From NCBI GenBank assembly GCA_031082125.1, contig JAVHLM010000005.1, positions 124,001 through 188,000 of the forward strand: 64,000 nucleotides of DNA, read 5' to 3'. The stretch is from Candidatus Eremiobacterota bacterium (GTDB lineage: Bacteria; Vulcanimicrobiota; CADAWZ01; Ess09-12). The notes beneath the pieces were generated by a model. That model did no database searches, was not told the origin of the DNA, and saw only the letters and a list, made by a program, of their open reading frames with translations. A program made the position numbers and the translations under genes. Below are positions 42,740 to 51,639 of this stretch, one piece after another (the stretch's first letter is position 1; each line of letters starts with the position of its first letter).

Positions 42740-42757
42740 GGCACCTCCCTTTTCCCT

Positions 42758-42766
42758 ATTATACCA
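42758..42766 (-). promoter_or_regulatory. Extended -10 of the phosphoesterase promoter
   Basis: TGGTATAAT read on the minus strand (42766-42758), identical to the tmRNA -10 region. There is no recognisable -35, which an extended -10 can tolerate. Confidence 0.5.
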
Positions 42767-42872
42767 CGGTCATCAAGAGCAGGGTGCGGCATCCAGGAGC
42801 GGGAAGCCGCCATGGAGAATAGAGCGCCATGGCATATGATTCCCGTCCCGAGGGAACTGAGGGGTGACCGGT

Positions 42873-43727
42873 ATGAATTACCTGGGAATAATAGGCTCGG
42901 CACGAAAACTGGGAAACACCGAGATTCTTGTCAAAGAGGCCTTGAAAAAAGCCCATGAAAGGGGTGACAAGGTCACTCTGATAAGGCTCACCGACATGGC
43001 GCTCCACCCATGCGAGGGATGCATGGCCTGTATTTTCAAAGGTGCTCCCTGCCATATCAATGATGACATGGCTTTCCTCCTTGAGAGCCTTCTTGACGCC
43101 GGGGCAGTGATCCTCGGCGCACCTACCTATGTGCTGGCGCCGGCAGGGGTGCTCAAGCTGATGACGGACAGGCTCTTCATGATGAGCACAAGGGTCCGCA
43201 GCTCTCTTGCGGGCAAGAGGGCTGCCACGGTTGCCGTGGCGGGCGTGAGAGACTGGGAGCCCTTCTCGCTGCCGCTCCTCAATATGGTGCCTCTTGCCCT
43301 CGGCATGGAGCTCCTGGATTCCTTTGCGGCCTATGCTCCCGGCCCTGGAGAGGTCCTTCTGCACCGCGCTGTCATGGAGAGGGCTGCCTTGATGGGAGAG
43401 CTTCTTGACGGGAAAGCCTTGAGCCCCCCGCCCCGTGAGGCAATGCACTGCCCCCTCTGCAAGGGCACCTTCTTTCTCATAAGGAGCAGGGATGTTGCCG
43501 AATGCCCGCTCTGCGCCCTTCAGGGCACTTACGACGAGAAAGATGGCCGTATGCATTTTAATCCCTCCATGGACAGTCCCTCTCGATGGTCGCCTCTCTC
43601 AATGGAGAGGCATATAGAAGGGTGGATAAAAGGCACCGAGAGGGGGTTCCGCTCAAGGAGCCGGGATATTCTCGGGGCGAGAAAGGCGTACCGCCAGATG
43701 GACCATTGTTTCGCGCGACCCTCGTAG
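42873..43727 (+). CDS. Flavodoxin-fold NAD(P)H-dependent reductase with Cys-rich motif and zinc-finger extension
   Basis: A 284-aa protein. Residues 1-190 are an NADPH-dependent FMN reductase/iron-sulfur flavoprotein fold: GIIGSARKLGNTEIL binds the FMN phosphate, and PCEGCMACIFKGAPC has the compact cysteine motif often holding a 4Fe-4S cluster in this family. GAPTYVLAP is the second FMN loop. A C-terminal extension has two CPLC pairs (about residues 193 and 210), a possible zinc ribbon, and a basic helix. Start: ATG 42873 with AGGGG upstream; a GTG three codons earlier is possible. Confidence 0.8.
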   Translation: MNYLGIIGSARKLGNTEILVKEALKKAHERGDKVTLIRLTDMALHPCEGCMACIFKGAPCHINDDMAFLLESLLDAGAVILGAPTYVLAPAGVLKLMTDRLFMMSTRVRSSLAGKRAATVAVAGVRDWEPFSLPLLNMVPLALGMELLDSFAAYAPGPGEVLLHRAVMERAALMGELLDGKALSPPPREAMHCPLCKGTFFLIRSRDVAECPLCALQGTYDEKDGRMHFNPSMDSPSRWSPLSMERHIEGWIKGTERGFRSRSRDILGARKAYRQMDHCFARPS

Positions 43728-43819
43728 TTCCCTGCGGAAAGTGAAAATGCGCACCATCTGGAGGATTTTCCCCGGCATTTCTCAAATATCACTCAGCAAG
43801 CCCTCACAGGGAGTGTCTC

Positions 43820-44425
43820 ATGGAGAAGAATCTGTCAGAGCAGGAACTCGTAAAACAGTGCATTGAAGGTGATCAGAAGGCCTGGGAGGTCCTTTACAGG
43901 CTTCATTACTCAAGGGTCAGGCATATCGTGTCATGGCCGAAGTGGGGATTCGGCCCCGCAGAGGCTGAGGATGTCGTGCAGGAAGTCTTCATGGAGCTCG
44001 TGCGATCCCTTCCCCATTACCGTGGCGAAGCGCAGATTTCCACTTTTCTCACCCACCTCTCGAAGAACAAGTGTGTGTCGCTCCTCAGGAAGAAGCTTGC
44101 CAAGAAAAGGGGAAAAGAGGACAGGAGCGTCTCCCTGGATTCGGAGCGCACCTCCTTTGATGAGCCGCAGGTGGTGGCCGTTGAGGGGGGGCCTACGCCT
44201 GAAGAGGCCTATATGAAGAAGGAAGGGGTGGAGACCGTGCTTGCGGCGATCCCCGGGCTCTCCGACGAGTGCCAGTCCGTGATAAGGCTCCGGTTTTTCC
44301 AGGACAAATCATATGAGGAGATCTGCGAAGAGCTTGCCATTCCTCTGGGGACACTCTGTTCAAGGCTGAAGCGCTGCCTTCTCAAGCTGAGAAAGGTCAC
44401 TGAAAAAAAAGTAGGGTTCCCATGA
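43820..44425 (+). CDS. ECF-type RNA polymerase sigma factor
   Basis: A 201-aa sigma-70 family group IV factor. Region 2 (about 12-80) includes DVVQEVFMELVRSLPHYRGEAQISTFL, which recognises the -10. Region 4 (about 140-195) includes PGLSDECQSVIRLRFFQDKSYEEICEELAIPLGTL, the helix-turn-helix for the -35. It is followed 63 bp later by a zinc-motif anti-sigma factor, the usual partner arrangement. No autoregulatory promoter motif could be named by eye. Confidence 0.93.
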   Translation: MEKNLSEQELVKQCIEGDQKAWEVLYRLHYSRVRHIVSWPKWGFGPAEAEDVVQEVFMELVRSLPHYRGEAQISTFLTHLSKNKCVSLLRKKLAKKRGKEDRSVSLDSERTSFDEPQVVAVEGGPTPEEAYMKKEGVETVLAAIPGLSDECQSVIRLRFFQDKSYEEICEELAIPLGTLCSRLKRCLLKLRKVTEKKVGFP

Positions 44426-44488
44426 AATTTTTTCCGGGGAGATGCGACCATGTGAAGGAAGGAAAGAGCCTGGAGGAGGCGGGAGTCC

Positions 44489-45997
44489 ATGACCTGTAAG
44501 AAGCCCGAACTGTCAGAAAAACTGGTGCTTTATGTCGAGGAGCAGCTCTCCGCGGAGGAAAGCGGTGAAATAGCACGCCATATGGAAGAGTGTGAATCCT
44601 GCCGCGAGGAGGCGGCTTTTCTTGGCGAGCACATCGGCCTCATCAGAGAGGGAGCCCGCTTCCCGCAGAGCAGGATGGCACCATGTCCTGATGAGGGCCT
44701 TCTGGTGGATTTCGTAGAGAATCCCGGGGGGCTTGCGGCAGGCGACAGGGCTTCCATTACCTCTCACGTGGAGAAGTGCGGCGATTGCCAGAAGGCCGTG
44801 AGTCTCCTGAAAGAGGTGGCCTCCCTCGGCGATGAAGAGAAAAGCCCGGCTTACAAAGTCTCCCTGCCGGCTCCCCTCAGGGAGGCGGTGGCCAGGCTTT
44901 ATGGCCCCCCGAAACAAAGCGGGATTTTCCAGCGCATCGCGGCATTTTTTGCCGCAAAACCCCGCTACTCGATTTTATCGGCTCTTGCAGCGGTCCTGCT
45001 GCTTGTTGGTGTGCTCCACGTTCTTTTCAATGACATGATGCTCAGGAAATCAGCGGAGATCTCGCCGCTTGTTGCTCCGCAGCAGACCGCCATGGTTTTC
45101 CGTAATGAGGAAAGGGGCCAGGCGCCCCAGTCATCGGCGGCTTCAAAAAAGAGCTCTTCCCGTCACGATGCTCTGAAGGAGAAGGAACCCGTGGAGGGCC
45201 TCATAGAAGGTGAAGCGCTTACCAAGGAGCGCTCGCTGGTGGTGAGCGCGTCGGCCGGTGCCCGCAAGCAGTCCGTCAGCCAGCCGGCTGCTCTGCCTGA
45301 TAAGGGCAAGTGGTTTTACGGGTCCGCGCCGGGGCAGAACGAGCCTTCAGCAGGCCCGGGCGCCGTTATTGCCAATAAGCAGCAGCCTGCCCCGCCGGCG
45401 ACGATGACCGAGGAGCACGACAAGCTTATGTCTGAGAGGGCCAAGGAAGAGAAAGCCCGCGATGAAAAGCTGGACCGGTCCTCTGAACAGTGCGCGGCCG
45501 GTGATGGTTATGGAGGCCCCAGAGAGTCAGGCGGCGGCGGCATGATGGGCCCCGGCGGCGGTGCTTGCGGTGGTAACCGTGGCAGCGGCGGTGGGAGAGG
45601 AATGACGGGTCCCGGCGGTATGGGAGGAGGCATGGCCGCCCCCATGCAGGGAATGGAGGGACAGAAGCCTCAGGCACCTCAAGGGGCCATTGCAGGACAT
45701 GACAGGAGCATGGCAAGGGCCGGTGAGCGGGAAAAGCTCGAGCATGAGCTCACCCTCAGGGGCCAGGCATATCTTGATCAGCTCTGCGGAAAGAATGAAG
45801 CCCTCATCTCCGTCAAGGTCATTCCTGCCGAGAATGAAGAAGCCTTCGCGGTAAAGAAAATAGAAGTCTCCATCCGCTCCACGGAAGAACTCTCACGCTC
45901 CCTCAGGGAAAAGGTGGCCAGAGGCGTGGCTGAGCGCCTCAGCCTCAAGCGCGAGAGAGATACCCTCAAGATAGAGGAGCATGCCGTCACCTACTAG
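44489..45997 (+). CDS. Transmembrane anti-sigma factor with two zinc-binding (ZAS-like) motifs
   Basis: A 502-aa protein. The cytoplasmic part has two HxxxCxxC zinc-finger motifs, at His31-Cys35-Cys38 and His93-Cys97-Cys100, where most anti-sigma factors have one. A single membrane helix follows (about 160-182). The large outer part is low-complexity: Gln/Ala/Ser-rich, then a Gly/Met/Pro-rich section (about 350-400) and a short alpha/beta-looking end (about 415-500). Release of the sigma factor likely depends on an extracytoplasmic signal, proteolysis or kinase input. It lies between the ECF sigma gene and a Ser/Thr kinase. Confidence 0.82.
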   Translation: MTCKKPELSEKLVLYVEEQLSAEESGEIARHMEECESCREEAAFLGEHIGLIREGARFPQSRMAPCPDEGLLVDFVENPGGLAAGDRASITSHVEKCGDCQKAVSLLKEVASLGDEEKSPAYKVSLPAPLREAVARLYGPPKQSGIFQRIAAFFAAKPRYSILSALAAVLLLVGVLHVLFNDMMLRKSAEISPLVAPQQTAMVFRNEERGQAPQSSAASKKSSSRHDALKEKEPVEGLIEGEALTKERSLVVSASAGARKQSVSQPAALPDKGKWFYGSAPGQNEPSAGPGAVIANKQQPAPPATMTEEHDKLMSERAKEEKARDEKLDRSSEQCAAGDGYGGPRESGGGGMMGPGGGACGGNRGSGGGRGMTGPGGMGGGMAAPMQGMEGQKPQAPQGAIAGHDRSMARAGEREKLEHELTLRGQAYLDQLCGKNEALISVKVIPAENEEAFAVKKIEVSIRSTEELSRSLREKVARGVAERLSLKRERDTLKIEEHAVTY

Positions 45998-46080
45998 GAA
46001 AATCCCCGGCCCTCAAGGAGGGCAGAATCCTCCGACAGAGAACTGTATACTCCAGAGCATACCAGACTGGAGAGAGTGCT

Positions 46081-47493
46081 ATGGGCTTTCGCGTGCCGGC
46101 CCCTGACGGGAAAAAGGAAAAAGACGGCCTCCCCGTGATGGTGCTGATGGAAAATACGGTACTGAAGGGAACGTACCGTACAAGGTATCTTACCACGGGC
46201 GGGATGGGAATCATATATCTCGCTTACAGGGATGCTGAGCGCTATATTATCAAAGAAGTGGAAGCCATAGATGCGAAGAAGGTGATGTCCCTCACGCAGG
46301 AGAGGTCAATGCTTGAGCGCCTTGACCACCCTGGCATAGTGAAGGTCTTTGACCTTTTCGATGAGGACGGCTTCTGTTATCTGGTGATGGAGTATATCGA
46401 GGGGATGAGCCTTGACAGGAAAGTCCCCATCGGCTCCGACATCTATCTCTCGGAGTCAGTGGTGAGGGACTGGGCTCTTCAGCTCATGGACATCTTTGAG
46501 TTTCTTCACTGCCAGAAGCCCCCTGTCATTTATCGCGACCTGAAGCCCAAAAACATCATGCTCGAGAAGACCGGGAAGATCAAGCTCATTGATTTCGGCA
46601 TCGCGAGGACCTTCAAAGAGGGGAAGACCCAGGATACCGATCACATGGGCTCCATGATTACGGCGTCGCCGGAGCACTATGGAGGCGCTCAGACAGATCA
46701 GCGCTCAGACATCTACACTCTTGGCGCAACCCTCCATTTCATCCTCACCAACGGGAAGTGCATTGACAGAGAGCCTTTTGACTTTCCCGGGGTGAAATCC
46801 CTCAATGCCAGGATTTCGGACGCCTTTGACGCAGTAGTTCACCGCGCGCTCGCCATGAATCCTGACGAGCGCTTCCAGTCCATTGCCGAGATGCGTTTTG
46901 CCCTCCGCAGAAGCGATCCTATCGAAGACGAGAGCCATGACAGCAGGGCAGTGGTGGTCCAGGATACCATGTCGCTTGAAGAAGCGAAGAAGGTCAGAGC
47001 AACGCATGCCGACTCCCAGAAAATTGAGGTAAAGTTCATTGACACCGCCGAGCTCCTCCGCGAAGGCGACTTGAAGAGGAAAACGGTGACCTTGCTTGTC
47101 GGCGTGCTGATTGGAGCCATTGTCTCCCTTCTGATCCTTGGAATCATGCACTGGCCCCGGGCCCAGAAGATTGTGAGCTGGACTGAAGCCCGCGCATATT
47201 ACGGCAAGGAGAAGATTGTGGAGGGGATCGTTGTGAAGGTCTTTCTCACCTCCAACAACAACATATATCTCCACTTCAACATGAGCTTTGAGAAGGACTT
47301 CGCCGTGATCATCTACCAGGAGAAATATGACAAATTCGGCTGCCGCAATGATCCGGAGGGCTATTTCACCAATGAATACAAGGGAAGGCATATAAGGGTG
47401 AAAGGCACTATACAGCCTGTGTGGCTGGGAGGCAAGGAAGTCCCCTCAATTTTCATAGATGAGCCCTTGCAGATCGAGAAGCTTGCTCCCTGA
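46081..47493 (+). CDS. Transmembrane Ser/Thr protein kinase with extracytoplasmic OB-fold-like domain
   Basis: A 470-aa Hanks-type kinase. It has a Gly-rich loop (TTGGMGIIY), Lys58 in IIKEVE, the catalytic loop YRDLKPKN (Tyr151-Arg152-Asp153; Tyr instead of His in HRD is common in bacteria), DFG at Asp171 and the ASPEHYGG activation-segment end. A juxtamembrane linker leads to one membrane helix (about 336-360). The outer domain (about 365-470, IVEGIVVKVF... IRVKGTIQP) has an OB-fold-like strand pattern. It probably phosphorylates cytoplasmic targets, perhaps the neighbouring anti-sigma factor, in response to an external cue. Confidence 0.85.
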   Translation: MGFRVPAPDGKKEKDGLPVMVLMENTVLKGTYRTRYLTTGGMGIIYLAYRDAERYIIKEVEAIDAKKVMSLTQERSMLERLDHPGIVKVFDLFDEDGFCYLVMEYIEGMSLDRKVPIGSDIYLSESVVRDWALQLMDIFEFLHCQKPPVIYRDLKPKNIMLEKTGKIKLIDFGIARTFKEGKTQDTDHMGSMITASPEHYGGAQTDQRSDIYTLGATLHFILTNGKCIDREPFDFPGVKSLNARISDAFDAVVHRALAMNPDERFQSIAEMRFALRRSDPIEDESHDSRAVVVQDTMSLEEAKKVRATHADSQKIEVKFIDTAELLREGDLKRKTVTLLVGVLIGAIVSLLILGIMHWPRAQKIVSWTEARAYYGKEKIVEGIVVKVFLTSNNNIYLHFNMSFEKDFAVIIYQEKYDKFGCRNDPEGYFTNEYKGRHIRVKGTIQPVWLGGKEVPSIFIDEPLQIEKLAP

Positions 47494-47500
47494 AGGCCTT

Positions 47501-48280
47501 TTACGTGGGCGCTTTTCTCCACACGAGAGGCACCGCCATGTCATGGGGATCCGATCCGTCGTGAATTCCCTTCTGAGCCCCCTCGGGGACCCCATGGTGG
47601 CCATGGTCGGCGGCGACAAGGAGCGCGCAGGAAAAAGCAGCAAGGCCTGCCGTCAGTTCACCGAGAAGCCGGTCAGTCGATGCAAGGGCTTCCTCGCACT
47701 CGGGGCTTTCGGGGCCATGGCGGTGGGCGGCCCTGTCAACTTCAACGAAATGCATCCAGAGGAAATCGGGCCTCCGGGCTTTCATCTCTTTCAATACAAG
47801 CTCAAGAACCGCTTCATCACGGAGTGATGAAGGGCACCACTGCCATGTGGTCTTCCCCGTGAAGAGCGCTGCCAGGACGCCTTCTCTCTGAGACGCGAGG
47901 GCTGTCTTAAGGGCGCATTTCTGCATGACATCAAAAATTGTTTCAGCGAGGAGCGGGTCTTCTTTCTTTTTCACCCGGTGTGAGGAAGCCTGCACCCCGG
48001 TGGCCATGGTGGCGAGATTGACGGCGGTGGTGGGAGGGGGCTCTGCTTCAAGCACCACAAGCCCCCGGGAGGCCATGGAGGTCAGATGGGGAGCGGCCGC
48101 CTCCAGGCGCTTCCAGAGCGCCATGCCCAGGGAATCAATCACCAGGAGGCAGAGGCTCGAAGGGCGGCCTATTTCCTCCACCACGGGCTCAATGGCAGTG
48201 CCTTCACAGCCTGAAGGGAGCCTTATCCCTGCAATCCTGCACATCGTCGGGGCAATATCCTTCATGGGGCGCGGGAGCAT
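47501..48280 (-). CDS. Alkaline-phosphatase-superfamily phosphodiesterase/phosphatase
   Basis: A 259-aa enzyme. Metal Asp in LLVIDSLG, a nucleophile Thr in PTTAVNLATMATG, the second metal cluster in HFVEVDRAAHRHG and ADHGHHG, and the final His in GSDPHDMAVP all match type I phosphodiesterase / nucleotide pyrophosphatase. The DIAPTMCRIAGIRLP block, which usually comes near the C-terminus of this superfamily, is at the N-terminus here. Start chosen as ATG 48280 because GGAGG lies at 48290-48286; the frame is open to 48361 but without a ribosome site. It converges with the kinase gene, 7 bp between stops. Confidence 0.75.
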   Translation of the reverse strand: MLPRPMKDIAPTMCRIAGIRLPSGCEGTAIEPVVEEIGRPSSLCLLVIDSLGMALWKRLEAAAPHLTSMASRGLVVLEAEPPPTTAVNLATMATGVQASSHRVKKKEDPLLAETIFDVMQKCALKTALASQREGVLAALFTGKTTWQWCPSSLRDEAVLELVLKEMKARRPDFLWMHFVEVDRAAHRHGPESPECEEALASTDRLLGELTAGLAAFSCALLVAADHGHHGVPEGAQKGIHDGSDPHDMAVPLVWRKAPT

Positions 48281-48493
48281 CATTTCCTCCGGAGGGCATC
48301 TCTTGAGGGCCCATTGACATATTCCTTGGCGGGCATCCCCTTCTCCTGCAACGGTGTCCATCTTTTAACATTTTTTTAACATGAGCGCCTCGAGGGGAGC
48401 CTTTCGGCCCGGTAAGGAGCCAGGCTCATTCCATCGGGGTTTCTGTCCTCTCCTCCACGGAAGATGAGAGCGCCTCATGGGAAGCCCTTCAGC

Positions 48494-48522
48494 TTGCTAA
48501 AAAGAGGAAATCATTGTAAAAT
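48494..48522 (+). promoter_or_regulatory. Promoter of the unknown membrane-associated protein gene
   Basis: TTGCTA (48494-48499), a 17-bp spacer and TAAAAT (48517-48522). Leader of about 70 nt. Confidence 0.6.
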
Positions 48523-48598
48523 AAGAGAGCAGAGATATCGCCTTTTACCGTCTGATGCCTTGTGCTCTGCAGAGAATGCCCTGAAAGGAAGGATGCCT

Positions 48599-49552
48599 AT
48601 GTCAATATCACAAGTTGGCGGACCTTCGATGCCTCAAATACCGGAAAGAGGGCCAGCTGCCGCCGCGCCACAGGAGGAAGCTCATCTTGAGCAGGCGGAT
48701 GTAGTTCAGCTCAACGTGCCCGTAATCATCCCGAAAAACATGCTCGTCGCCGGTCCCGACGGCAAGAAACCGATAGACGGCTATGACGTGCAGTTTATTC
48801 CCAAGGGCGCCGTAGTCACCAATCAGCAGGAGATCACGGATCTCGTGACGCAGGTCAAGGATCAGGCGCTCCCTCCGGGAACCAAGCCAGAGATTGCCGA
48901 CTCTTCGGCGGGTCTCAAAGTGGCGAAAGGGAAAGATTTAATTTCGCGGCTTGCCACGGTAGGCGGCTCCTTCGGGCTGATGAACCTCATGGGCTCGGCA
49001 CCGGCCGCCTGGGCAGGGCCGGCGGCCATCGCCGGCGGCGTGGCAGGAACGCTTGCAGGCGCCGATGGCGTGAAAAAGGCCTTTGATATGAAGGGCTATT
49101 ACGAGGGCCTCAAGGCGAGAGGGCAGGAATATATTCACGTTCCCGTACCCACGGCAGACGGCGGACAGGAAATGCAGAATGTCAAGATTGATGACCTGAT
49201 AAAAATAGCCAAGGACAATATCATCACCGGAGGGATGTCCACCCTTGGGAGCGCTCTCACCGCAGCGGCAGGCATGGGCGGAGGCCCCGCGGTGGCAATC
49301 GCCGCAATGGTGGTGCAGCTGGGCGCTCTCCTCTTTGCATCCCGCCACGCCCTGGCTTCCGTAGCAAAAAAAGTGGGGAATTTTATCAAGAACAAGGCGG
49401 TAGCGGTGAAAAACCTTTTCACCGGCAGTCATGGGGACCAGAAACCGGGAGTGGCGGGCCCCCTCGGCGCACCCGCGGCACAGAACTCCACGGGTCCCCC
49501 TGCGATTCCCGGGGTTTCGCCGCCTCTCAAAACCCAGCCTCAGTCAGGATAG
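48599..49552 (+). CDS. Protein with Ala/Gly-rich hydrophobic segments, function unknown
   Basis: A 317-aa protein. The N-terminal part (1-105) is soluble, with Ala/Pro/Glu-rich start and LNVPVIIPKNML. Then come a hydrophobic Gly/Ala stretch (about 120-150), a short soluble segment (160-200), and a second long hydrophobic Gly/Ala stretch (about 208-245), followed by a basic, Pro-rich tail. No signal peptide. The two hydrophobic parts could insert in a membrane. Start: ATG 48599 with GGAAGG spaced by six; ATG 48593 lies immediately after that site, too close. It has its own promoter and terminator. No family recognised. Confidence 0.65.
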   Translation: MSISQVGGPSMPQIPERGPAAAAPQEEAHLEQADVVQLNVPVIIPKNMLVAGPDGKKPIDGYDVQFIPKGAVVTNQQEITDLVTQVKDQALPPGTKPEIADSSAGLKVAKGKDLISRLATVGGSFGLMNLMGSAPAAWAGPAAIAGGVAGTLAGADGVKKAFDMKGYYEGLKARGQEYIHVPVPTADGGQEMQNVKIDDLIKIAKDNIITGGMSTLGSALTAAAGMGGGPAVAIAAMVVQLGALLFASRHALASVAKKVGNFIKNKAVAVKNLFTGSHGDQKPGVAGPLGAPAAQNSTGPPAIPGVSPPLKTQPQSG

Positions 49553-49576
49553 GAATTATCGCTGAAGGAGCAGCTC

Positions 49577-49601
49577 AAAGACCGGGTCATCCCGGTCTTT
49601 T
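49577..49601 (+). terminator. Intrinsic terminator
   Basis: AAAGACCGGG (49577-49586), loop TCAT, CCCGGTCTTT (49591-49600) and a further T, then CTC. A perfect 10-bp stem, 25 bp after the stop of the unknown gene. Confidence 0.8.
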
Positions 49602-49650
49602 CTCTTGGTGGGGAGCGGCCTCAGCCCCTGACAGGACCTGACTGTGAATA

Positions 49651-49680
49651 TTGACATTTGTCGTGATATTATGTTATTTT
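49651..49680 (+). promoter_or_regulatory. Candidate hpf promoter
   Basis: TTGACA (49651-49656), a perfect -35, then an 18-bp spacer and TATTTT (49675-49680) with TGT before it. Leader of about 135 nt, in which I see no clear structure. Confidence 0.5.
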
Positions 49681-49819
49681 AAGCTTGTAAGTGAAAACCG
49701 CCTTTACTGCCAGGAGAAGCAATCTGCAGCGTCCTGCCGGTTACAGACGTTGCGGCAGGCAGTAGATGAGGTGGTTTTTTGGCGCGTGCGATTTAATTCT
49801 GAAAGAGAGGGAATGATTC

Positions 49820-50386
49820 ATGCAGCTCACGGTCAAGGGAAAAAACGTGGAAGTGACTGATGCGCTCAGGCAGTATGCCGAGAAGCGCCTTGCAAAGGTC
49901 CTGAAGTTTTCAGATTCCATACTTTCTGCCGATATTACCTTCAGCACCGAGCGTAACTGGCATATTGTAGAGGTTATGATCCACACGAGCGGCTACGTAA
50001 TGAGAGCCGAAGGGCGCACAGGTGATATGTACGCCTCGATTGACAACGTGGAAAGCAAACTGGAGAAACAGATAAAGCGCCAGAAGGAGAAACAGATAAG
50101 AAAGCCCCGTGCCGCAGGGACGGCAGGAGAATTCGAGATTGCCAAGCCTGAAACTCCCCCGGTGGTGATGGATGAAAGGGAAGAGTTCACCGAAGAAAGC
50201 CTCAATGAGGAGATTCAGGTCATAAGGAGATTCAATCCCAAGCCCATGGATGTGAAAGAGGCCATAATGGAGATGGAATCCCTCGGTCACGGTTTTTTTG
50301 TCTTCGTGAATTCGGAAAATTCAAGGGTAAATGTGGTCTACAAGCGTCCCAAGGGCTATGGCATGGTGGACCCTGTCATAGGGTGA
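49820..50386 (+). CDS. hpf: Ribosome hibernation promoting factor, long form
   Basis: A 188-aa long HPF. The N-terminal RaiA/HPF domain (1-98: LTVKGKNVEVTDALRQYAEKRLAKV, then basic IKRQKEKQIRK) sits in the ribosome decoding region. A linker leads to the C-terminal dimerisation domain (about 130-185: VIRRFNPKPMDVKEAIMEMESLGHGFFVFVN). The two domains together give 100S ribosome dimers in stationary phase. The start ATG at 49820 has AGAGGGAA ahead. Confidence 0.95.
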   Translation: MQLTVKGKNVEVTDALRQYAEKRLAKVLKFSDSILSADITFSTERNWHIVEVMIHTSGYVMRAEGRTGDMYASIDNVESKLEKQIKRQKEKQIRKPRAAGTAGEFEIAKPETPPVVMDEREEFTEESLNEEIQVIRRFNPKPMDVKEAIMEMESLGHGFFVFVNSENSRVNVVYKRPKGYGMVDPVIG

Positions 50387-50444
50387 GTGCCCCCTTGACC
50401 GATTTTCTCTTTCAGCCACAGATGGGGTGACAGAATAAGGAACT

Positions 50445-51626
50445 GTGGCTGATTTGTTCTTGAGTAGGGAAGAGCTTGAGGAAAGAGAGCCGATAAGGGC
50501 CATGGGAGCCTCTCCAGTATCTCTTGTCATTCTTGAAGGCACGCCCCCGGGGGGTGGCTCAAGGGAAGCCCTGGTAAGAAAAGCCAGGCATGCCGCCATT
50601 TATGATAATTTTGCGAAATTCATGCGCTGCAGCGCCGTGGGGCCCATGATTCTTGCCACAAATGACGGCGGACTTGCCCGTTCCATGGAAGGACTCCCTG
50701 TCACTGTCCACCCCTTCGAGGTGAGGGGGGAATTCCATTTTGGCAGACTGCTCACGGAGATTATTGAGGCCCACGGCATGGAGAAAATCTTTTATCTTGG
50801 CGGGGGAGCGGGGCTTTTTCTTGAAGACGGGGAGATTTTAACAATCTGTCACGCGCTCTCTGAGGGCGCTCCCATGTTCTGTACCAACAATTTCTTTTCA
50901 TCAGACTTCGTGGCCTTTTTTCCTGCACAGATCGTACAGTCCATAAGAATGCCCAGAATGGACAATCTGCTTGCCTACCTTCTCAGTGAAGAGGGGAGGC
51001 TTCCCTGCAGGCCCCTGCCGCAAACGCTTGGCACCCTTTTTGACATAGATACGCCAGTTGACGTGGCAATGCTCTCGCTTTATCCCTTTTCCGGAGAGAG
51101 AGTCGGCCAGGCGGCGGGAAGTGAGCTTCCCGTAAAGGGCACCATAGAGAAGATACTCTCCCTGCTTGAGAACAAGGAAGCAGAGCTCATTGTGGCAGGG
51201 AGAATCAACCCCCGGACCATCATGGAGCTTGAGGCCTCTGCAAAGTGCCGGATCCGGTTTTTTTCCGAGGAGAGGGGAATGAAGGCGAGAGGGCGCATTG
51301 AGCGCGGTGAAGTGCGCTCTCTTCTGGGCAGTTTTATTGAAGATGGCGGCGCTGAGAGGTTCTTCAGCGCTATTTCTTCTGTTGCCGATGGAGCCATACT
51401 GGACAGCCGTGTGCTCTTCGCCCATGGGGGCAGAAAGGTGGCAAAGGAAGACCGTTATCTGTCTGACCTGGGAGAATACGGCGCCATCAGGGATGATTTT
51501 GTGAGAGAGTTTACCTTCCAGGCAGGGAATGCCTCCATGCCCATCCTTCTCGGAGGACATTCCCTCATCACGGGAGGTCTGTGGATCCTTGCGAAAATTT
51601 TGCGCGAAAAAGGAAAGGTCCGATGA
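50445..51626 (+). CDS. Two-part protein with nucleotidyltransferase-like N-terminal domain, function unknown
   Basis: A 393-aa soluble protein. Residues about 20-210 look like an NTP-transferase fold: a hydrophobic first strand (SLVILEG), ATNDGG, then FYLGGGAGLFLEDG and FDIDTPVD (acidic metal-type motif near 200-207). The usual GxGxR/MG-KLL signature at the start is not clear, hence the caution. Residues about 225-393 form a separate alpha/beta domain (IVAGRINPRTIMELE) of unknown type. Start is GTG 50445 with AAGGA. It is followed by a zinc mini-protein. Confidence 0.6.
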   Translation: MADLFLSREELEEREPIRAMGASPVSLVILEGTPPGGGSREALVRKARHAAIYDNFAKFMRCSAVGPMILATNDGGLARSMEGLPVTVHPFEVRGEFHFGRLLTEIIEAHGMEKIFYLGGGAGLFLEDGEILTICHALSEGAPMFCTNNFFSSDFVAFFPAQIVQSIRMPRMDNLLAYLLSEEGRLPCRPLPQTLGTLFDIDTPVDVAMLSLYPFSGERVGQAAGSELPVKGTIEKILSLLENKEAELIVAGRINPRTIMELEASAKCRIRFFSEERGMKARGRIERGEVRSLLGSFIEDGGAERFFSAISSVADGAILDSRVLFAHGGRKVAKEDRYLSDLGEYGAIRDDFVREFTFQAGNASMPILLGGHSLITGGLWILAKILREKGKVR

Positions 51627-51639
51627 GGAGGAATTTATT

